Positions 50,845 to 59,373 of a DNA stretch of 64,000 bases are shown here, piece after piece. The stretch comes from Geodermatophilus sp. DSM 45219 (lineage in GTDB: Bacteria > Actinomycetota > Actinomycetes > Mycobacteriales > Geodermatophilaceae). The stretch covers positions 1 through 64,000 of the forward strand of contig NZ_FNIQ01000001.1 in the NCBI RefSeq assembly GCF_900104025.1. Reading direction: 5' to 3'. The first letter of the stretch is position 1, and every line of letters begins with the position of its first letter. The notes under the pieces were generated by a model. The model searched no databases. It saw nothing but the letters and a program-made list of their open reading frames with translations, and was not told where the DNA came from. The position numbers and the translations under genes were made by a program.

Positions 50845-51328
50845 GGTGCGGGGGCTGGGCCAGGGTCTGGGCGACCACGCAGTACCGCTCGGTCAGCTGG
50901 CCGAGCTTGGTGAGGGTGTCGTCGTCGGCGTCGGTGTCCAGCTCGGCGTCCAGGGCGATGGCGCCGAGCCCGACCGGGGCCTCCCGGGAGACGCCGAGGG
51001 TGCCGCGGGCGTCCATGTCGCCCCGCGCGGTGAGCCGCGCCGAGCGGATCTCGACCCCCATCGCGGTGGCCACGCTGCGCATGGTGACCCCGGCGCAGGC
51101 GAGCAGCGCCTGCAGCAGCATGTCCCCGGAGCAGGCGTCGCTGCCGTCGCCGCCGGTCGACGGGTGCAGGCCGGCGCGGGCCGGGCCACCCCAGGTCTGC
51201 ACCGTGCAGGTGATGCCGGGCTCGGTGAAGGCGGCCTCGGCGTGCATGGTCACGCACGCGGACGCCGGGTCGTCGCGGTAGCCCTGCTTGATCGGTGCCT
51301 GCCGGTCCCTGAGCTGTGCGGCGTCCAT
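50825..51328 (-). CDS. OsmC family protein
   Basis: A 167-residue OsmC/Ohr-fold protein: ACSGDMLLQALLACAGVTMR carries the first active-site cysteine at the start of a helix and the second about 12 residues later. The family detoxifies peroxides; the exact subclass is unclear. ATG 51,328 follows GGAGG closely; the frame runs on to 51,514 without homology. Confidence 0.82.
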   Translation of the reverse strand: MDAAQLRDRQAPIKQGYRDDPASACVTMHAEAAFTEPGITCTVQTWGGPARAGLHPSTGGDGSDACSGDMLLQALLACAGVTMRSVATAMGVEIRSARLTARGDMDARGTLGVSREAPVGLGAIALDAELDTDADDDTLTKLGQLTERYCVVAQTLAQPPHLTVRRA

Positions 51329-51489
51329 CGCGGCCTCCGGTGTCGTCGGGGCCCCCATGCTCACGGCCGGGGACGGCTCCCGCCACGTGGGAGGGACAGC
51401 TCGGCGGTCACCGCCTCCTTGCCATCCCCCGCGTGACGGTCGAGGGTGGCGGTGGTCACCGGGGACGGCCCCCGGCGGAGGTGATCGGC

Positions 51490-52149
51490 ATGGGTGGCAC
51501 GACCGGCAGCGCACGCCTGCGGACGGCGGTGACCGGCGGGGAGCGCGACTTCCTCCCCGGGATGAGGCAGGCGTGGCTGTTGCCCCTCTACGACCCGATC
51601 ACCCGGCTGGCCGGCGTCGGGCGGGTCCACCGGCGGCTGCTCGACCAGGCCGCGCTCCGGCCCGGCCAGCGCGTCCTGGAGATCGGCTGCGGCACCGGCA
51701 ACCTGCTGCTCGCGGCCAAACGGGCCCAGCCCGAGGCGGTCGTCGTCGGACTCGACCCCGACCTCGCCGCGCTGGCCCGCGCCCACCGCAAGGCCCGTCG
51801 CCGCGGGCTGACCGTGCAGCTCGACCGCGGCCACGCCGAGGAGCTGCCCTACGCCGACGACGGCATGGACGTCGTCCTCTCCTCGTTCATGCTCCACCAC
51901 GTGCCCGCCGACCAGAGGGACGCGGCGGTGCGCGAGGTGCTCCGGGTGCTGCGCCCCGGGGGTGCGCTGCACCTGGTGGACGTCGGCGGCTCCGACGACC
52001 GGGGCCACCGGCACCGGTTCACCCGGGAGCACGCCGTGGAGGACGCCCCGGAGCTGCTCGCCCGGGCCGGGTTCCGGGACGTCGCGGCGACCGGAACCCA
52101 CGTCCACCGCCTGTTCGGCGCGTACACGCTCTACCGCGCGACCGGCTGA
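51490..52149 (+). CDS. Class I SAM-dependent methyltransferase
   Basis: A 219-residue protein with the SAM-binding motif I VLEIGCGTGNLLLAAK (about 55-70), the acidic strand end VVGLDPD, ELPYADDGMDVVLSSFMLHH, and LRVLRPGGALHLVDVGG, the methyltransferase_11/UbiE pattern. GGAGG lies 7-11 bases before the ATG. The substrate (small molecule, quinone or lipid) is unknown. Confidence 0.85.
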   Translation: MGGTTGSARLRTAVTGGERDFLPGMRQAWLLPLYDPITRLAGVGRVHRRLLDQAALRPGQRVLEIGCGTGNLLLAAKRAQPEAVVVGLDPDLAALARAHRKARRRGLTVQLDRGHAEELPYADDGMDVVLSSFMLHHVPADQRDAAVREVLRVLRPGGALHLVDVGGSDDRGHRHRFTREHAVEDAPELLARAGFRDVAATGTHVHRLFGAYTLYRATG

Positions 52150-52168
52150 GCCCGCCGGGTCAGCGACG

Positions 52169-53719
52169 TCAGCCGCGCAGGACGGCCTGGACCAGGTGCG
52201 GGCCGGGCGCGGCGAGAGCGGTGCGCAGCTGATCGGCCAGCTCCTCGGCGGTGGTGGCCCGGGTCGCGGGCACGCCCATGCCGGTGGCCAGCGCGACGAA
52301 GTCCAGCGCGGGGGTGCCCAGGTGCAGCAGCTCGCCGGCGCGCTTGCCGTCCTCGGCCGCGCCGACCCGGGACAGCTCGTGCTGGAGGATCGCGTAGGAG
52401 CCGTTGTCGTACAGCAGGACGGTGACGTCGAGCTGCTCGCGGGCCATGGTCCACAGCGCCTGGATCGTGTACATCGCGCTGCCGTCGGCCTGCAGCGCGA
52501 GCACCGGCCGGTCCGGGCAGGCGACCGCCGCGCCCACGGCCATCGGCAGCCCGTCGCCGATCGCCCCGCCGGTCAGCGACAGCCAGTCGTGCCGCGGCGC
52601 GCCGGAGGTCAGCTCGGCCAGGCCCACACCGGAGGTCAGCACCTCGTCGACGACGACCGCCCGCTCCGGCAGCAGGGCCCCGACGACGGCCGACACCGTC
52701 CGCGGCGTGAGCTCCCCGCTGGGCAGCTCGGGCCGTGCGGGCTCCAGCAGCGCCTGCTGCCCGCCGGCCGCGGGTGCCGCCATCGCGGCCAGCTCCCGCA
52801 GCGCGGCGACGCCGTCCTCACCCGGGGCGGACAGCACGTGGACCGTGCAGTCCGCGGGCACCGGCGTTCCCGGCACACCGGGATAGCCGAAGAAGTGCAC
52901 CGGCGAGGTCGCCCCGGCCAGCACCAGGTGGCGCGTGCCGGCCAGCGCGGCCATCGCCATCTCCGGCGGGTAGGGCAGCTTCGGGAGGTCGGGCAGCCCG
53001 GCGCCGCGCACCATCCGCGCCGGGAACGTCTCCGCCATCAGCCGGGCGCCGGTACCGGCCGCGACCTGCCCCGCCGCCAGCAGCCCCTCGTCGCTGGCGA
53101 CGACGTCCCCGCCCAGGAACAGGACCGTCGGCTCCCCGCGTCCCAGCACGGCCGCGACGTCGGCCAGCCGGTACTCGGTCGGCACCGGCGGGTACCAGTA
53201 CGGCGGTGGGCCGGCCGGCTCGGCGCCGTCCTCCCACGAGACGTCGGCGGGCAGCACCAGCGTCGCGATCCCCCGGCGGGCGGACTCGGCGACCGCCTCG
53301 GCGGCGTCGGCGGCGACGTCGGCCGGCGACAGCGAGCGGCGCACCCAGCCCGACACCGCGCCGGCGAGGGCGTCGATGTCGGCCTCCAGCGGCGCGTCCA
53401 GCCGCTTGTGCGAGCGGGCGTGGTCGCCGACCACGTTGACCACGGATGCCCGGCCGCGGCGGGCGTTGTGCAGGTTGGCCAGGCCGTTGCCCAGCCCCGG
53501 GCCCAGGTGCAGCAGCGTCGCCGCCGGCTTACCGGCCATCCGCGCGTAGCCGTCGGCGGCGCCGGTCGCGACGCCCTCGAACAGCGTGAGCACGCCGCGC
53601 ATCTCCGGGACGTCGTCCAGCGCGGCGACGAAGTGCATCTCCGAGGTGCCGGGGTTGGCGAAGCAGACGTCGACGCCCGCGCCGACGAGGGTCCGGATGA
53701 GTGCCTGGGCGCCGTTCAC
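52169..53719 (-). CDS. ThDP-dependent enzyme (acetolactate synthase / benzoylformate decarboxylase-like)
   Basis: A 516-residue thiamine-diphosphate enzyme. The N-terminal pyrimidine-binding domain has CFANPGTSEMHFV and the activating glutamate in LTLFEGVATGAADGYARM. The middle domain follows, and the C-terminal domain binds the cofactor pyrophosphate at LALQADGSAMYTIQALW with the later YDNGSY. The residues resemble MdlC/IlvG-like proteins of uncertain substrate. GTG 53,719 overlaps the EthD-like stop, so the two are co-translated. Confidence 0.85.
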   Translation of the reverse strand: MNGAQALIRTLVGAGVDVCFANPGTSEMHFVAALDDVPEMRGVLTLFEGVATGAADGYARMAGKPAATLLHLGPGLGNGLANLHNARRGRASVVNVVGDHARSHKRLDAPLEADIDALAGAVSGWVRRSLSPADVAADAAEAVAESARRGIATLVLPADVSWEDGAEPAGPPPYWYPPVPTEYRLADVAAVLGRGEPTVLFLGGDVVASDEGLLAAGQVAAGTGARLMAETFPARMVRGAGLPDLPKLPYPPEMAMAALAGTRHLVLAGATSPVHFFGYPGVPGTPVPADCTVHVLSAPGEDGVAALRELAAMAAPAAGGQQALLEPARPELPSGELTPRTVSAVVGALLPERAVVVDEVLTSGVGLAELTSGAPRHDWLSLTGGAIGDGLPMAVGAAVACPDRPVLALQADGSAMYTIQALWTMAREQLDVTVLLYDNGSYAILQHELSRVGAAEDGKRAGELLHLGTPALDFVALATGMGVPATRATTAEELADQLRTALAAPGPHLVQAVLRG

Positions 53720-54036
53720 CGGGAGGCGTGCACCTCGTCCACCTCGTAGTGCGTCATGGTCGCGCCGCCGGTCGCGAAGTTGGCGACGTCGCCGGCGGCC
53801 GCCTTGCCCTCCGAGGAGGTGAACGCCGCACCCATCTCCTGCTCGGACTCGAAGTCCAGCTCGGCCACCAGGTACGGCACGGACTGCGACGGGTCCATCG
53901 CCTGCGGCGAGCCGATCGTGTACCGGACCAGGCCGGGCATCGTCGTGGCCAGCGGGACGTGGGTGTCGCGGTAGTACGCGTCGAACGCCGCCGGGTCCTC
54001 CGGCTGCCCGTAGCTGACGACGAGCCTGTGCACCAT
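53716..54036 (-). CDS. EthD-like dimeric alpha/beta-barrel protein
   Basis: A 106-residue protein, MVHRLVVSYGQPEDPAAFDAYY, with the HVPLATTMPGLVRYTIG and ELDFESEQEMGAAF features of the EthD family (ferredoxin-like barrel). Such proteins assist degradation of organic compounds. It is directly upstream of and overlapping the ThDP enzyme, suggesting a shared pathway. Confidence 0.82.
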   Translation of the reverse strand: MVHRLVVSYGQPEDPAAFDAYYRDTHVPLATTMPGLVRYTIGSPQAMDPSQSVPYLVAELDFESEQEMGAAFTSSEGKAAAGDVANFATGGATMTHYEVDEVHASR

Positions 54037-54131
54037 CGGACCGCACCTCCGCTCCCACCGGGGCCCAGCTGCCCCGGGACGACCTCACCCTGTCAGGCCC
54101 CGAGCACCTCCCGCCACCGCAGGCCACGACC

Positions 54132-55070
54132 TCAGAAGGTGAGCACCAGTCGCCCGCGGACCCCGCCCCGCGCCAGCAGCCGGTGCGCCTCGGCGGCGTC
54201 CTCGGCGGGCAGCGTGCGGGCCACGCGCAGGGTCAGCACCCCCTGCTCAGCCTGCTCGCGGAGGCGGTCCAGCGCCGCCCAGTCCTCCGCGACCCGCCGC
54301 ACCAGCGTCGGGTGCACCCGGACCCGCCCCGAGCCGTCACCCCGGTAGCCGCGGACCGTCGTCACCGCCCCGCCGTCCCGCACCGCCGGCAGCACCAGCG
54401 CGTCCTGCACGGCGCCGTCGGCCAGCCCGTCGACGCCGTCGGGGAACTCGGCGCGGATCCGCGTCGCGACGTCGTCCCCCCGCCGGACGACGACGTCGGC
54501 ACCCAGGTCGCGCACCAGCTGCTCGTCGGCCTCGGACGCGTCGGCGACGACCGTCAGCCCCTCGGCCTTGCCCAGCTGGACGACGTAGCCGCCTAACGCC
54601 CCGGCCGCGCCGGTCACCGCGAGCACCTGGCCGGGGCGCAGGGCCATCAGGTCCAGCGCCAGCCGTGCGGTGAGCCCGTTCATCGGCAGCGTCGACGCCT
54701 CGGCGTCCGTGCTGTCCCGCGGGGAGCGGGCCACCGAGGCGGCCGGCAGCACCAGGTCCTCCCGGTAGGCGCCGTGCGCCCCCGACGGGACGACGATCGC
54801 CATCACCCGGTCGCCCACCCGCAGGTCGGTGCCGGTGTCCGGGCCGACCTCGGCGAGCACGCCGGCGGCGTCCATCCCGGGCACGTACGGGAACTGCTGC
54901 ACCGGGTCGCGGCTCGCGTACGCGCCCTCGCGCAGGTGCGTGTCGGTCGGGCTCACCGCCGCCGCGGTCACCCGCACCCGCACCTGGCCGGGCCCCAGCG
55001 GCTCGGGCGGGACGTCGACGACGTGCAGGGCCTCCGGCCCGCCGAACTCGGTCACCCCGACGGCTCGCAT
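54132..55070 (-). CDS. NADP-dependent quinone-oxidoreductase-like MDR enzyme
   Basis: A 312-residue zinc-free MDR protein (MRAVGVTEFGGPEALHVVDV) with RVTAAAVSPTDTHLREG, PGMDAAGVLAEVG, and cofactor loop VTGAAGALGGYVVQLGKAEG. It is similar in type to the enzyme at 4,038. It is encoded after the EthD/ThDP pair in opposite order with a 95-bp gap, so not clearly in their operon. Confidence 0.82.
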   Translation of the reverse strand: MRAVGVTEFGGPEALHVVDVPPEPLGPGQVRVRVTAAAVSPTDTHLREGAYASRDPVQQFPYVPGMDAAGVLAEVGPDTGTDLRVGDRVMAIVVPSGAHGAYREDLVLPAASVARSPRDSTDAEASTLPMNGLTARLALDLMALRPGQVLAVTGAAGALGGYVVQLGKAEGLTVVADASEADEQLVRDLGADVVVRRGDDVATRIRAEFPDGVDGLADGAVQDALVLPAVRDGGAVTTVRGYRGDGSGRVRVHPTLVRRVAEDWAALDRLREQAEQGVLTLRVARTLPAEDAAEAHRLLARGGVRGRLVLTF

Positions 55071-55202
55071 GCCCCCACCCTGGCCGACGCCGGGACGCAC
55101 CTCTCCCCGGGTCGGTGCGGCGTGTCGGGAATGGTGGCGGCGGGCACACCGCTGGACACCGCGAGCACCGCACGCCCGACCCCCTGACCCGAGAGGCCGC
55201 GC

Positions 55203-55901
55203 ATGCCCACGCTGCTGCAGACCCGCCCGCTCCCCGGCTCCCCGGCCCCGCGCCGCCGTCGACGCGTCCGTCGCGGTCTGCTCGCCGCCGGGATCGGCGC
55301 GGCCCTGCTCGTGCCGGCCGGCTTCCGGATCGCCGACTGGGTGCCCGAGGCCCCCGGCCAGGAGGTCACCGACAGCAGCACCACCCCGCTGCTGCTGGCC
55401 CTGGAGGACCTCTCGGAGTACCACGCCGCGACCGGCACCTTCCAGGTCGTCGTCGACCGCGAGGTGGACACCCGCTACGTGCCGTCGGTGATCAGCGGCG
55501 AGCGGGTCAGCTTCCTGGCCACCGGCACCGCGGACGCCTACGTCGACTTCGAGGGCCTGGACGCCGGCCGGGTGAGCCTCTCGCCCGACGGCACGTCCGC
55601 GACCATCGCGCTGCCCGCCCCGCGGCTGGGCGAGGTGCGCATCGACCCCGCCGAGAGCCGCGTCCTCGACCGCGACCGCGGGCTGGTCGAGCGGGTCGGT
55701 GACGCGGTCGGTGACGACCCGGTCGACGACACCGAGCTCTACGCGCTGGCCGAGGACCGGCTGGCCGCGGCCGCCGTGGCGAGCGACCTGCGCGAGCGCG
55801 CCGAGGACAACACCCGCACCATGCTGACCGGCCTGGCCGGCGCGCTCGGCGTCGACCAGGTCGAGGTGACCTTCGAGGAGCCCGCCGACGACGCCGGCTG
55901 A
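55203..55901 (+). CDS. DUF4230 membrane-anchored protein
   Basis: A 232-residue protein: a basic N-terminus (PRRRRRVRRG), one transmembrane helix (about 25-42), then the DUF4230 domain (LALEDLSEYHAATGTFQVVV, GERVSFLATGTADAYVDF, LPAPRLGEVRIDP). The domain lies outside the cytoplasm. Its function is unknown. Confidence 0.8.
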   Translation: MPTLLQTRPLPGSPAPRRRRRVRRGLLAAGIGAALLVPAGFRIADWVPEAPGQEVTDSSTTPLLLALEDLSEYHAATGTFQVVVDREVDTRYVPSVISGERVSFLATGTADAYVDFEGLDAGRVSLSPDGTSATIALPAPRLGEVRIDPAESRVLDRDRGLVERVGDAVGDDPVDDTELYALAEDRLAAAAVASDLRERAEDNTRTMLTGLAGALGVDQVEVTFEEPADDAG

Positions 55902-55920
55902 GAAGAGGACCTCCTGCCGG

Positions 55921-55960
55921 AGGTCGTGCTCTGCCCACGGTGGTGGGCAGAGCACGACCT
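55921..55960. terminator. Very strong hairpin after the DUF4230 gene
   Basis: Perfect 18-bp arms AGGTCGTGCTCTGCCCAC and its complement enclose the 4-base loop GGTG, 19 bp after the stop. Partial pairing (TCCTGC/GCAGGA) continues outside. It is likely a terminator, possibly acting from both sides. Confidence 0.75.
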
Positions 55961-56077
55961 TCCGCAGGACGGACACCGCGGCCCCGGCAGAGTCCGGGTC
56001 CCGCCCCTGGGTGTGCAGAGGGTGGGGAGGACGGGGTCCTTCCACGGCGAGGAGAACGGGGACGCTCCTATGACGCG

Positions 56078-57130
56078 TCAAGCCGCTGCGAGTGGTGTTT
56101 CCAGGCGCCGGTAGAGCTCGCGGGCGATGTAGCGCTTGAGGCAGCGTTTGATCTCGCGGTCGGTCTTGCCCTCGGCTCGGCGGCGGTCGGCGTAGGCGCG
56201 CGTGCGCTCATCGAGTCGTAGCCGGGTCAAGGCGATGGTGTGCAGGGCGCGGTTGAGTTGGCGGTCGCCGGCGCGGTTGAGGCGGTAGCGGACGGTCTTG
56301 CCCGAGGAGGCCGGAATGGGTGCCGCGCCGCCGAGCATGGCGAAGGCGGCGTCGTCGCGGCAGCGGCCGGGGTGGGACCAGGCGGTCAGCACGGTGGCGG
56401 CGACGATCGGTCCGACGCCGGTCAGCGTCAGCAGGTCCGGGCGCCAGGACCGCACGATCGTGCGGATCGCGGTCTCGTGCTCGGCGGCCTCGGCCTCCAG
56501 GTGACGGGCGCGGCGGGCCAGAGCGCGCAGCACCGTCAGCGCGGTGGTGACGGCAACGTCGGCACTGCCAGACGCGAGGCGTAGTCGGGCGGCGGTGGCG
56601 AGCATCGCGCGGGTGGACTGGCCGCGGAACTTCCCCCGCACCACTTCGGGAGCGGTGATGATCATCGCGTGCAGCTGTCGTTGGGCATCGCCTGCGGCCT
56701 CGACCGCGGCGCGGCGGGCGGTCAGTCGCATCTGCAGCGCGGCCCGCTGTGGTCCGGTCTTGGGCCGGGCCAGGTGGGTGCGGGCGAGGGCGTCGCGGGC
56801 GGCGCGTTCGGCGTCGATGGGGTCGGACTTCGCCCCGGCCCGCCGCGCCGGGCGCTTGGGCCGATCGAGCTCGATGACCAGCTCGCTGGCCTGTTCCAGG
56901 TGGCGGGCCAGGCCGGCGCCGTAACCGCCGGTACCCTCCATCGCCCACGCCCGCAGCCCCGAGCGCTGCTCGGCCAGCTCGACCAGCGCGGCGTAGCCAT
57001 CGGGATCGGCGGTCACCGTGGCCCGGGCCAGCACCCCACCGGTGCGGGCATCGAGCACCGCAGCAGTGTGGGTGTCTTTGTGGGTGTCGACGCCGATGAC
57101 GACCTCGACCAGGTCTGCCAGCATGGACAT
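56078..57130 (-). CDS. IS110-family transposase
   Basis: A 350-residue recombinase. The N-terminal RuvC-like DEDD domain has GVDTHKDTHTAAVLD, MEGTGGYG and KSDPIDAERAARDAL. The C-terminal Transposase_20 domain has LTLTGVGPIVAATVL and GGAAPIPASSGKTVRYRLNRAG with the likely nucleophilic serine. ATG 57,130 has TTCTTCTCC-complement (GGAGAAGAA) upstream. It appears intact. Confidence 0.92.
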   Translation of the reverse strand: MSMLADLVEVVIGVDTHKDTHTAAVLDARTGGVLARATVTADPDGYAALVELAEQRSGLRAWAMEGTGGYGAGLARHLEQASELVIELDRPKRPARRAGAKSDPIDAERAARDALARTHLARPKTGPQRAALQMRLTARRAAVEAAGDAQRQLHAMIITAPEVVRGKFRGQSTRAMLATAARLRLASGSADVAVTTALTVLRALARRARHLEAEAAEHETAIRTIVRSWRPDLLTLTGVGPIVAATVLTAWSHPGRCRDDAAFAMLGGAAPIPASSGKTVRYRLNRAGDRQLNRALHTIALTRLRLDERTRAYADRRRAEGKTDREIKRCLKRYIARELYRRLETPLAAA

Positions 57131-57375
57131 GCGTTCTTCTCCTTGACCGGGGGGACGCAGCAGGTCCCGGTCCGGTGCGGAGATGGCAGGACTGTGATGA
57201 GACACGCAGCAGCCACTGGCAGTCAAGCTCCTGATCAGGCCAACGTCTCCGGCCGGGCCGGTGCCGGCAGCAACAGGCGGACAAGTCCCCAATCAAGGCA
57301 TGAGGCCAGTCCTTCTTCGAGTCACGCCCACTGCTACCAGCCGTCAGCCCATCACCGATGGGCCGACCCGGCCAG
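57131..57375 (-). ncRNA. Predicted bridge-RNA region of the IS110 element
   Basis: IS110 elements of the IS621 type encode a structured bridge RNA in the non-coding end before the transposase. This ~240-bp stretch is non-coding and rich in complementary segments (CCGGCC/GGCCGG near 57,250; GACCGG/CCGGTC-like near 57,135-57,172). The identity of the loops cannot be set by eye. Confidence 0.4.
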
Positions 57376-57390
57376 CCTCACAGTCCTTCT

Positions 57391-58590
57391 TCAGCGCTTG
57401 AGCGCGTACTCCTTGAGCAGGCCGCGGCTGATGATCGTCTTCTGGATCTCGCTGGTGCCCTCGCCGATGAGCAGGAACGGCGCCTCGCGCATCAGCCGCT
57501 CGATCTCGTACTCCTTGGAGTAGCCGTAGCCGCCGTGGATGCGGAACGACTGGGTGGTCACCTCGGCGCAGTACTCGCTGGCCAGCAGCTTGGCCATGCC
57601 GGCCTCGACGTCGTTGCGCGCACCGGCGTCCTTCAGCCGCGCGGCCTTGACCATCAGCGCGTGCGCGGCCTCGACCTTGGTCGCCATCTCGGCCAGCTGG
57701 AAGGCGATCGCCTGGTGCTGGGCGATCGGCTTGCCGAAGGTCTCCCGCTGCTGGGCGTAGGCGATGGCCAGCTCGAAGGCCCGGATGGAGATGCCGCAGG
57801 CGCGCGCGGCGACGTTGACCCGCCCGACCTCGACGCCGTCCATCATCTGCGCGAAGCCGCGCCCGGGGACACCGCCCAGGATGTCGGCGGCCTCGGCCCG
57901 GTAGCCGTCGAACACCAGCTCGGTGGTGTCCACGCCCTTGTAGCCCATCTTGTCGATCTTGCCGGGGATGGTGATCCCGGGCTTGACCTCGCCGAACCCG
58001 GCCGGCTTCTCCACCAGGAAGGTCGTCAGGTTCTGGTGGGCCTTCTCCGCGCCCAGGTCGGTGCGCACCAGCGCGGCGACCAGGGTGGAGGACCCGCCGT
58101 TGGTCAGCCACATCTTCTGGCCGTCGATGAGGTAGCCGCCGTCGGCCTGCTCCACCGCCCGGGTGCGGATGCCGGCGACGTCGGAGCCCAGGCCCGGTTC
58201 GGACATCGAGAACGCGCCGCGGACCTCGCCGGTGGCCATCCGCGGCAGCAGCCGCTCGCGCTGCTCGGCGGTGCCGTGCTGCATCACCATGTAGGCGACG
58301 ATGAAGTGGGTGTTGATGACGCCGGAGACGCTCATCCAGCCGCGGGCGATCTCCTCGACCACCAGCGCGTAGGTCAGCAGCGACTCCCCGAGGCCGCCGT
58401 ACTCCTCGGGGATCACCAGCCCGAAGATGCCCAGCTCCTTGAGCCCGTCGACGATCTCGGTCGGGTAGGCGTCGGCGTGCTCGAGCTCCTGCGCGTGCGG
58501 GATGATCTCCTTGTCGACGAAGGTCCTGACCGTCGAGAGGATCTCCTGCTGGACGTCGGTCAGGTCGGCGGTCTGCGCCAGACGGGTCAT
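57391..58590 (-). CDS. Acyl-CoA dehydrogenase
   Basis: A 399-residue flavoenzyme. It has LKELGIFGLVIPEEYGG and FSMSEPGLGSDVAGI (substrate/FAD site), WLTNGGSSTLVAALV, VEVGRVNVAARACGI, and the C-terminal SFRIHGGYGYSKEYEIERLMRE with IGEGTSEIQ. It introduces an alpha-beta double bond in acyl-CoA and passes electrons to ETF. ATG 58,590 is preceded by GGAG. Confidence 0.92.
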   Translation of the reverse strand: MTRLAQTADLTDVQQEILSTVRTFVDKEIIPHAQELEHADAYPTEIVDGLKELGIFGLVIPEEYGGLGESLLTYALVVEEIARGWMSVSGVINTHFIVAYMVMQHGTAEQRERLLPRMATGEVRGAFSMSEPGLGSDVAGIRTRAVEQADGGYLIDGQKMWLTNGGSSTLVAALVRTDLGAEKAHQNLTTFLVEKPAGFGEVKPGITIPGKIDKMGYKGVDTTELVFDGYRAEAADILGGVPGRGFAQMMDGVEVGRVNVAARACGISIRAFELAIAYAQQRETFGKPIAQHQAIAFQLAEMATKVEAAHALMVKAARLKDAGARNDVEAGMAKLLASEYCAEVTTQSFRIHGGYGYSKEYEIERLMREAPFLLIGEGTSEIQKTIISRGLLKEYALKR

Positions 58591-58739
58591 CGCGTCGCTC
58601 CTCCGGGGACTCCGGTGTCCGTGGGTTACCGGTGAGTATGGGCCACCCGTGGGTGACCTCCGTGTGCGCCTGCTCACTCCCGGGGGCGCCGCCCGTCTAG
58701 CGTTCGGCGCGGCACGACCACGACCGACGGAGGACGACG

Positions 58740-59303
58740 ATGACGCAGGACGACGCCCACCGCGGCACCCCGGACGCCCCGCCGCCGTCCCCCGGTGGCG
58801 AGCCGCACCGCCAGCCCGGCCACCCGCCGCCGCCCTCCTACGGCGCCCACGGCTCCACCGCCGGCAGCCAGGCCGGCGGCACCGGGGCCGCCTCCGGCTA
58901 CGCGACGCAGCCCGGCTACGGCCAGCCGGCGTACGGCGCGCCGCCCGGTCCCGGCGACCAGCCCGGCTACGGCGGTCAGCCGGCGTACGGCCCGTACCCG
59001 GGCTACGGCGCCCCGCCCGGGTACGGCGCGCCCGGCTACGGACCCCCGCCCGGGTACGGCTACCCGCGGCCGACCAACACCCTGGCGATCCTGGCGCTGG
59101 TCATGGCGTTCGTCTTCAGCCCGGTCGGGCTGGTGCTCGGGGTCGTCGCCCGCCGGCAGATCCGGGAGACCCACGAGCAGGGCGACGGCCTGGCCCTGGC
59201 CGGGATCATCGTCGGCGGCATCGGCACCGCGCTGGCCGTGCTCGCCTTCCTGTTCTTCTTCCTCGCGCTGGCCTCGGTGGGCTCGACCGGCTTCGCACCC
59301 TGA
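58740..59303 (+). CDS. DUF4190 membrane protein with Gly/Pro/Tyr-rich N-terminus
   Basis: A 187-residue protein. Residues 1-110 are low-complexity with repeated PGYG/PAYG units (GYGQPAYGAPPGPGDQPGYG). The C-terminus (about 115-180) is the DUF4190 module: two helices around the loop VVARRQIRETHEQGDGLALAG. It is a membrane protein with a disordered cytoplasmic arm, common in actinobacteria. Function unknown. Confidence 0.8.
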   Translation: MTQDDAHRGTPDAPPPSPGGEPHRQPGHPPPPSYGAHGSTAGSQAGGTGAASGYATQPGYGQPAYGAPPGPGDQPGYGGQPAYGPYPGYGAPPGYGAPGYGPPPGYGYPRPTNTLAILALVMAFVFSPVGLVLGVVARRQIRETHEQGDGLALAGIIVGGIGTALAVLAFLFFFLALASVGSTGFAP

Positions 59304-59310
59304 CGAAGGA

Positions 59311-59359
59311 CCCCCTGCCCCCCGCCACTCGCACGCTCGCGGCGGGTCCCTGCAGGGGG
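59311..59359. terminator. Bidirectional stem-loop terminator, copy 3 of the dispersed repeat
   Basis: Outer arms CCCCCTGC (59,311-59,318) and GCAGGGGG (59,352-59,359) enclose inner arms CCCGCC (59,321-59,326) and GGCGGG (59,341-59,346). It is preceded by GAAGGA. It sits between converging genes (59,303 and 59,374) like the copy at 8,843, in the opposite orientation. Confidence 0.7.
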
Positions 59360-59373
59360 CCGCACCCGGGAGC

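Larger units (their letters stand above)
56060..57375 (-). mobile_element. IS110-family insertion sequence (ends approximate)
   Basis: It contains one transposase gene (56,078-57,130) and about 240 bp of non-coding sequence before it. IS110 elements lack terminal inverted repeats and make no clear target duplication, so the ends are estimates. The flanks (GGAGAACGGGGAC on the left, CAGTCCTTCTTCAG on the right) resemble parts of the dispersed GAAGGACC repeat family, which suggests insertion into such a repeat. Confidence 0.7.

Noticed and set aside
54132-56081. A 649-residue fusion ending in an oxidoreductase
   Set aside because: The upstream part is antisense to the DUF4230 gene, and the oxidoreductase has its own clear ATG at 55,070.
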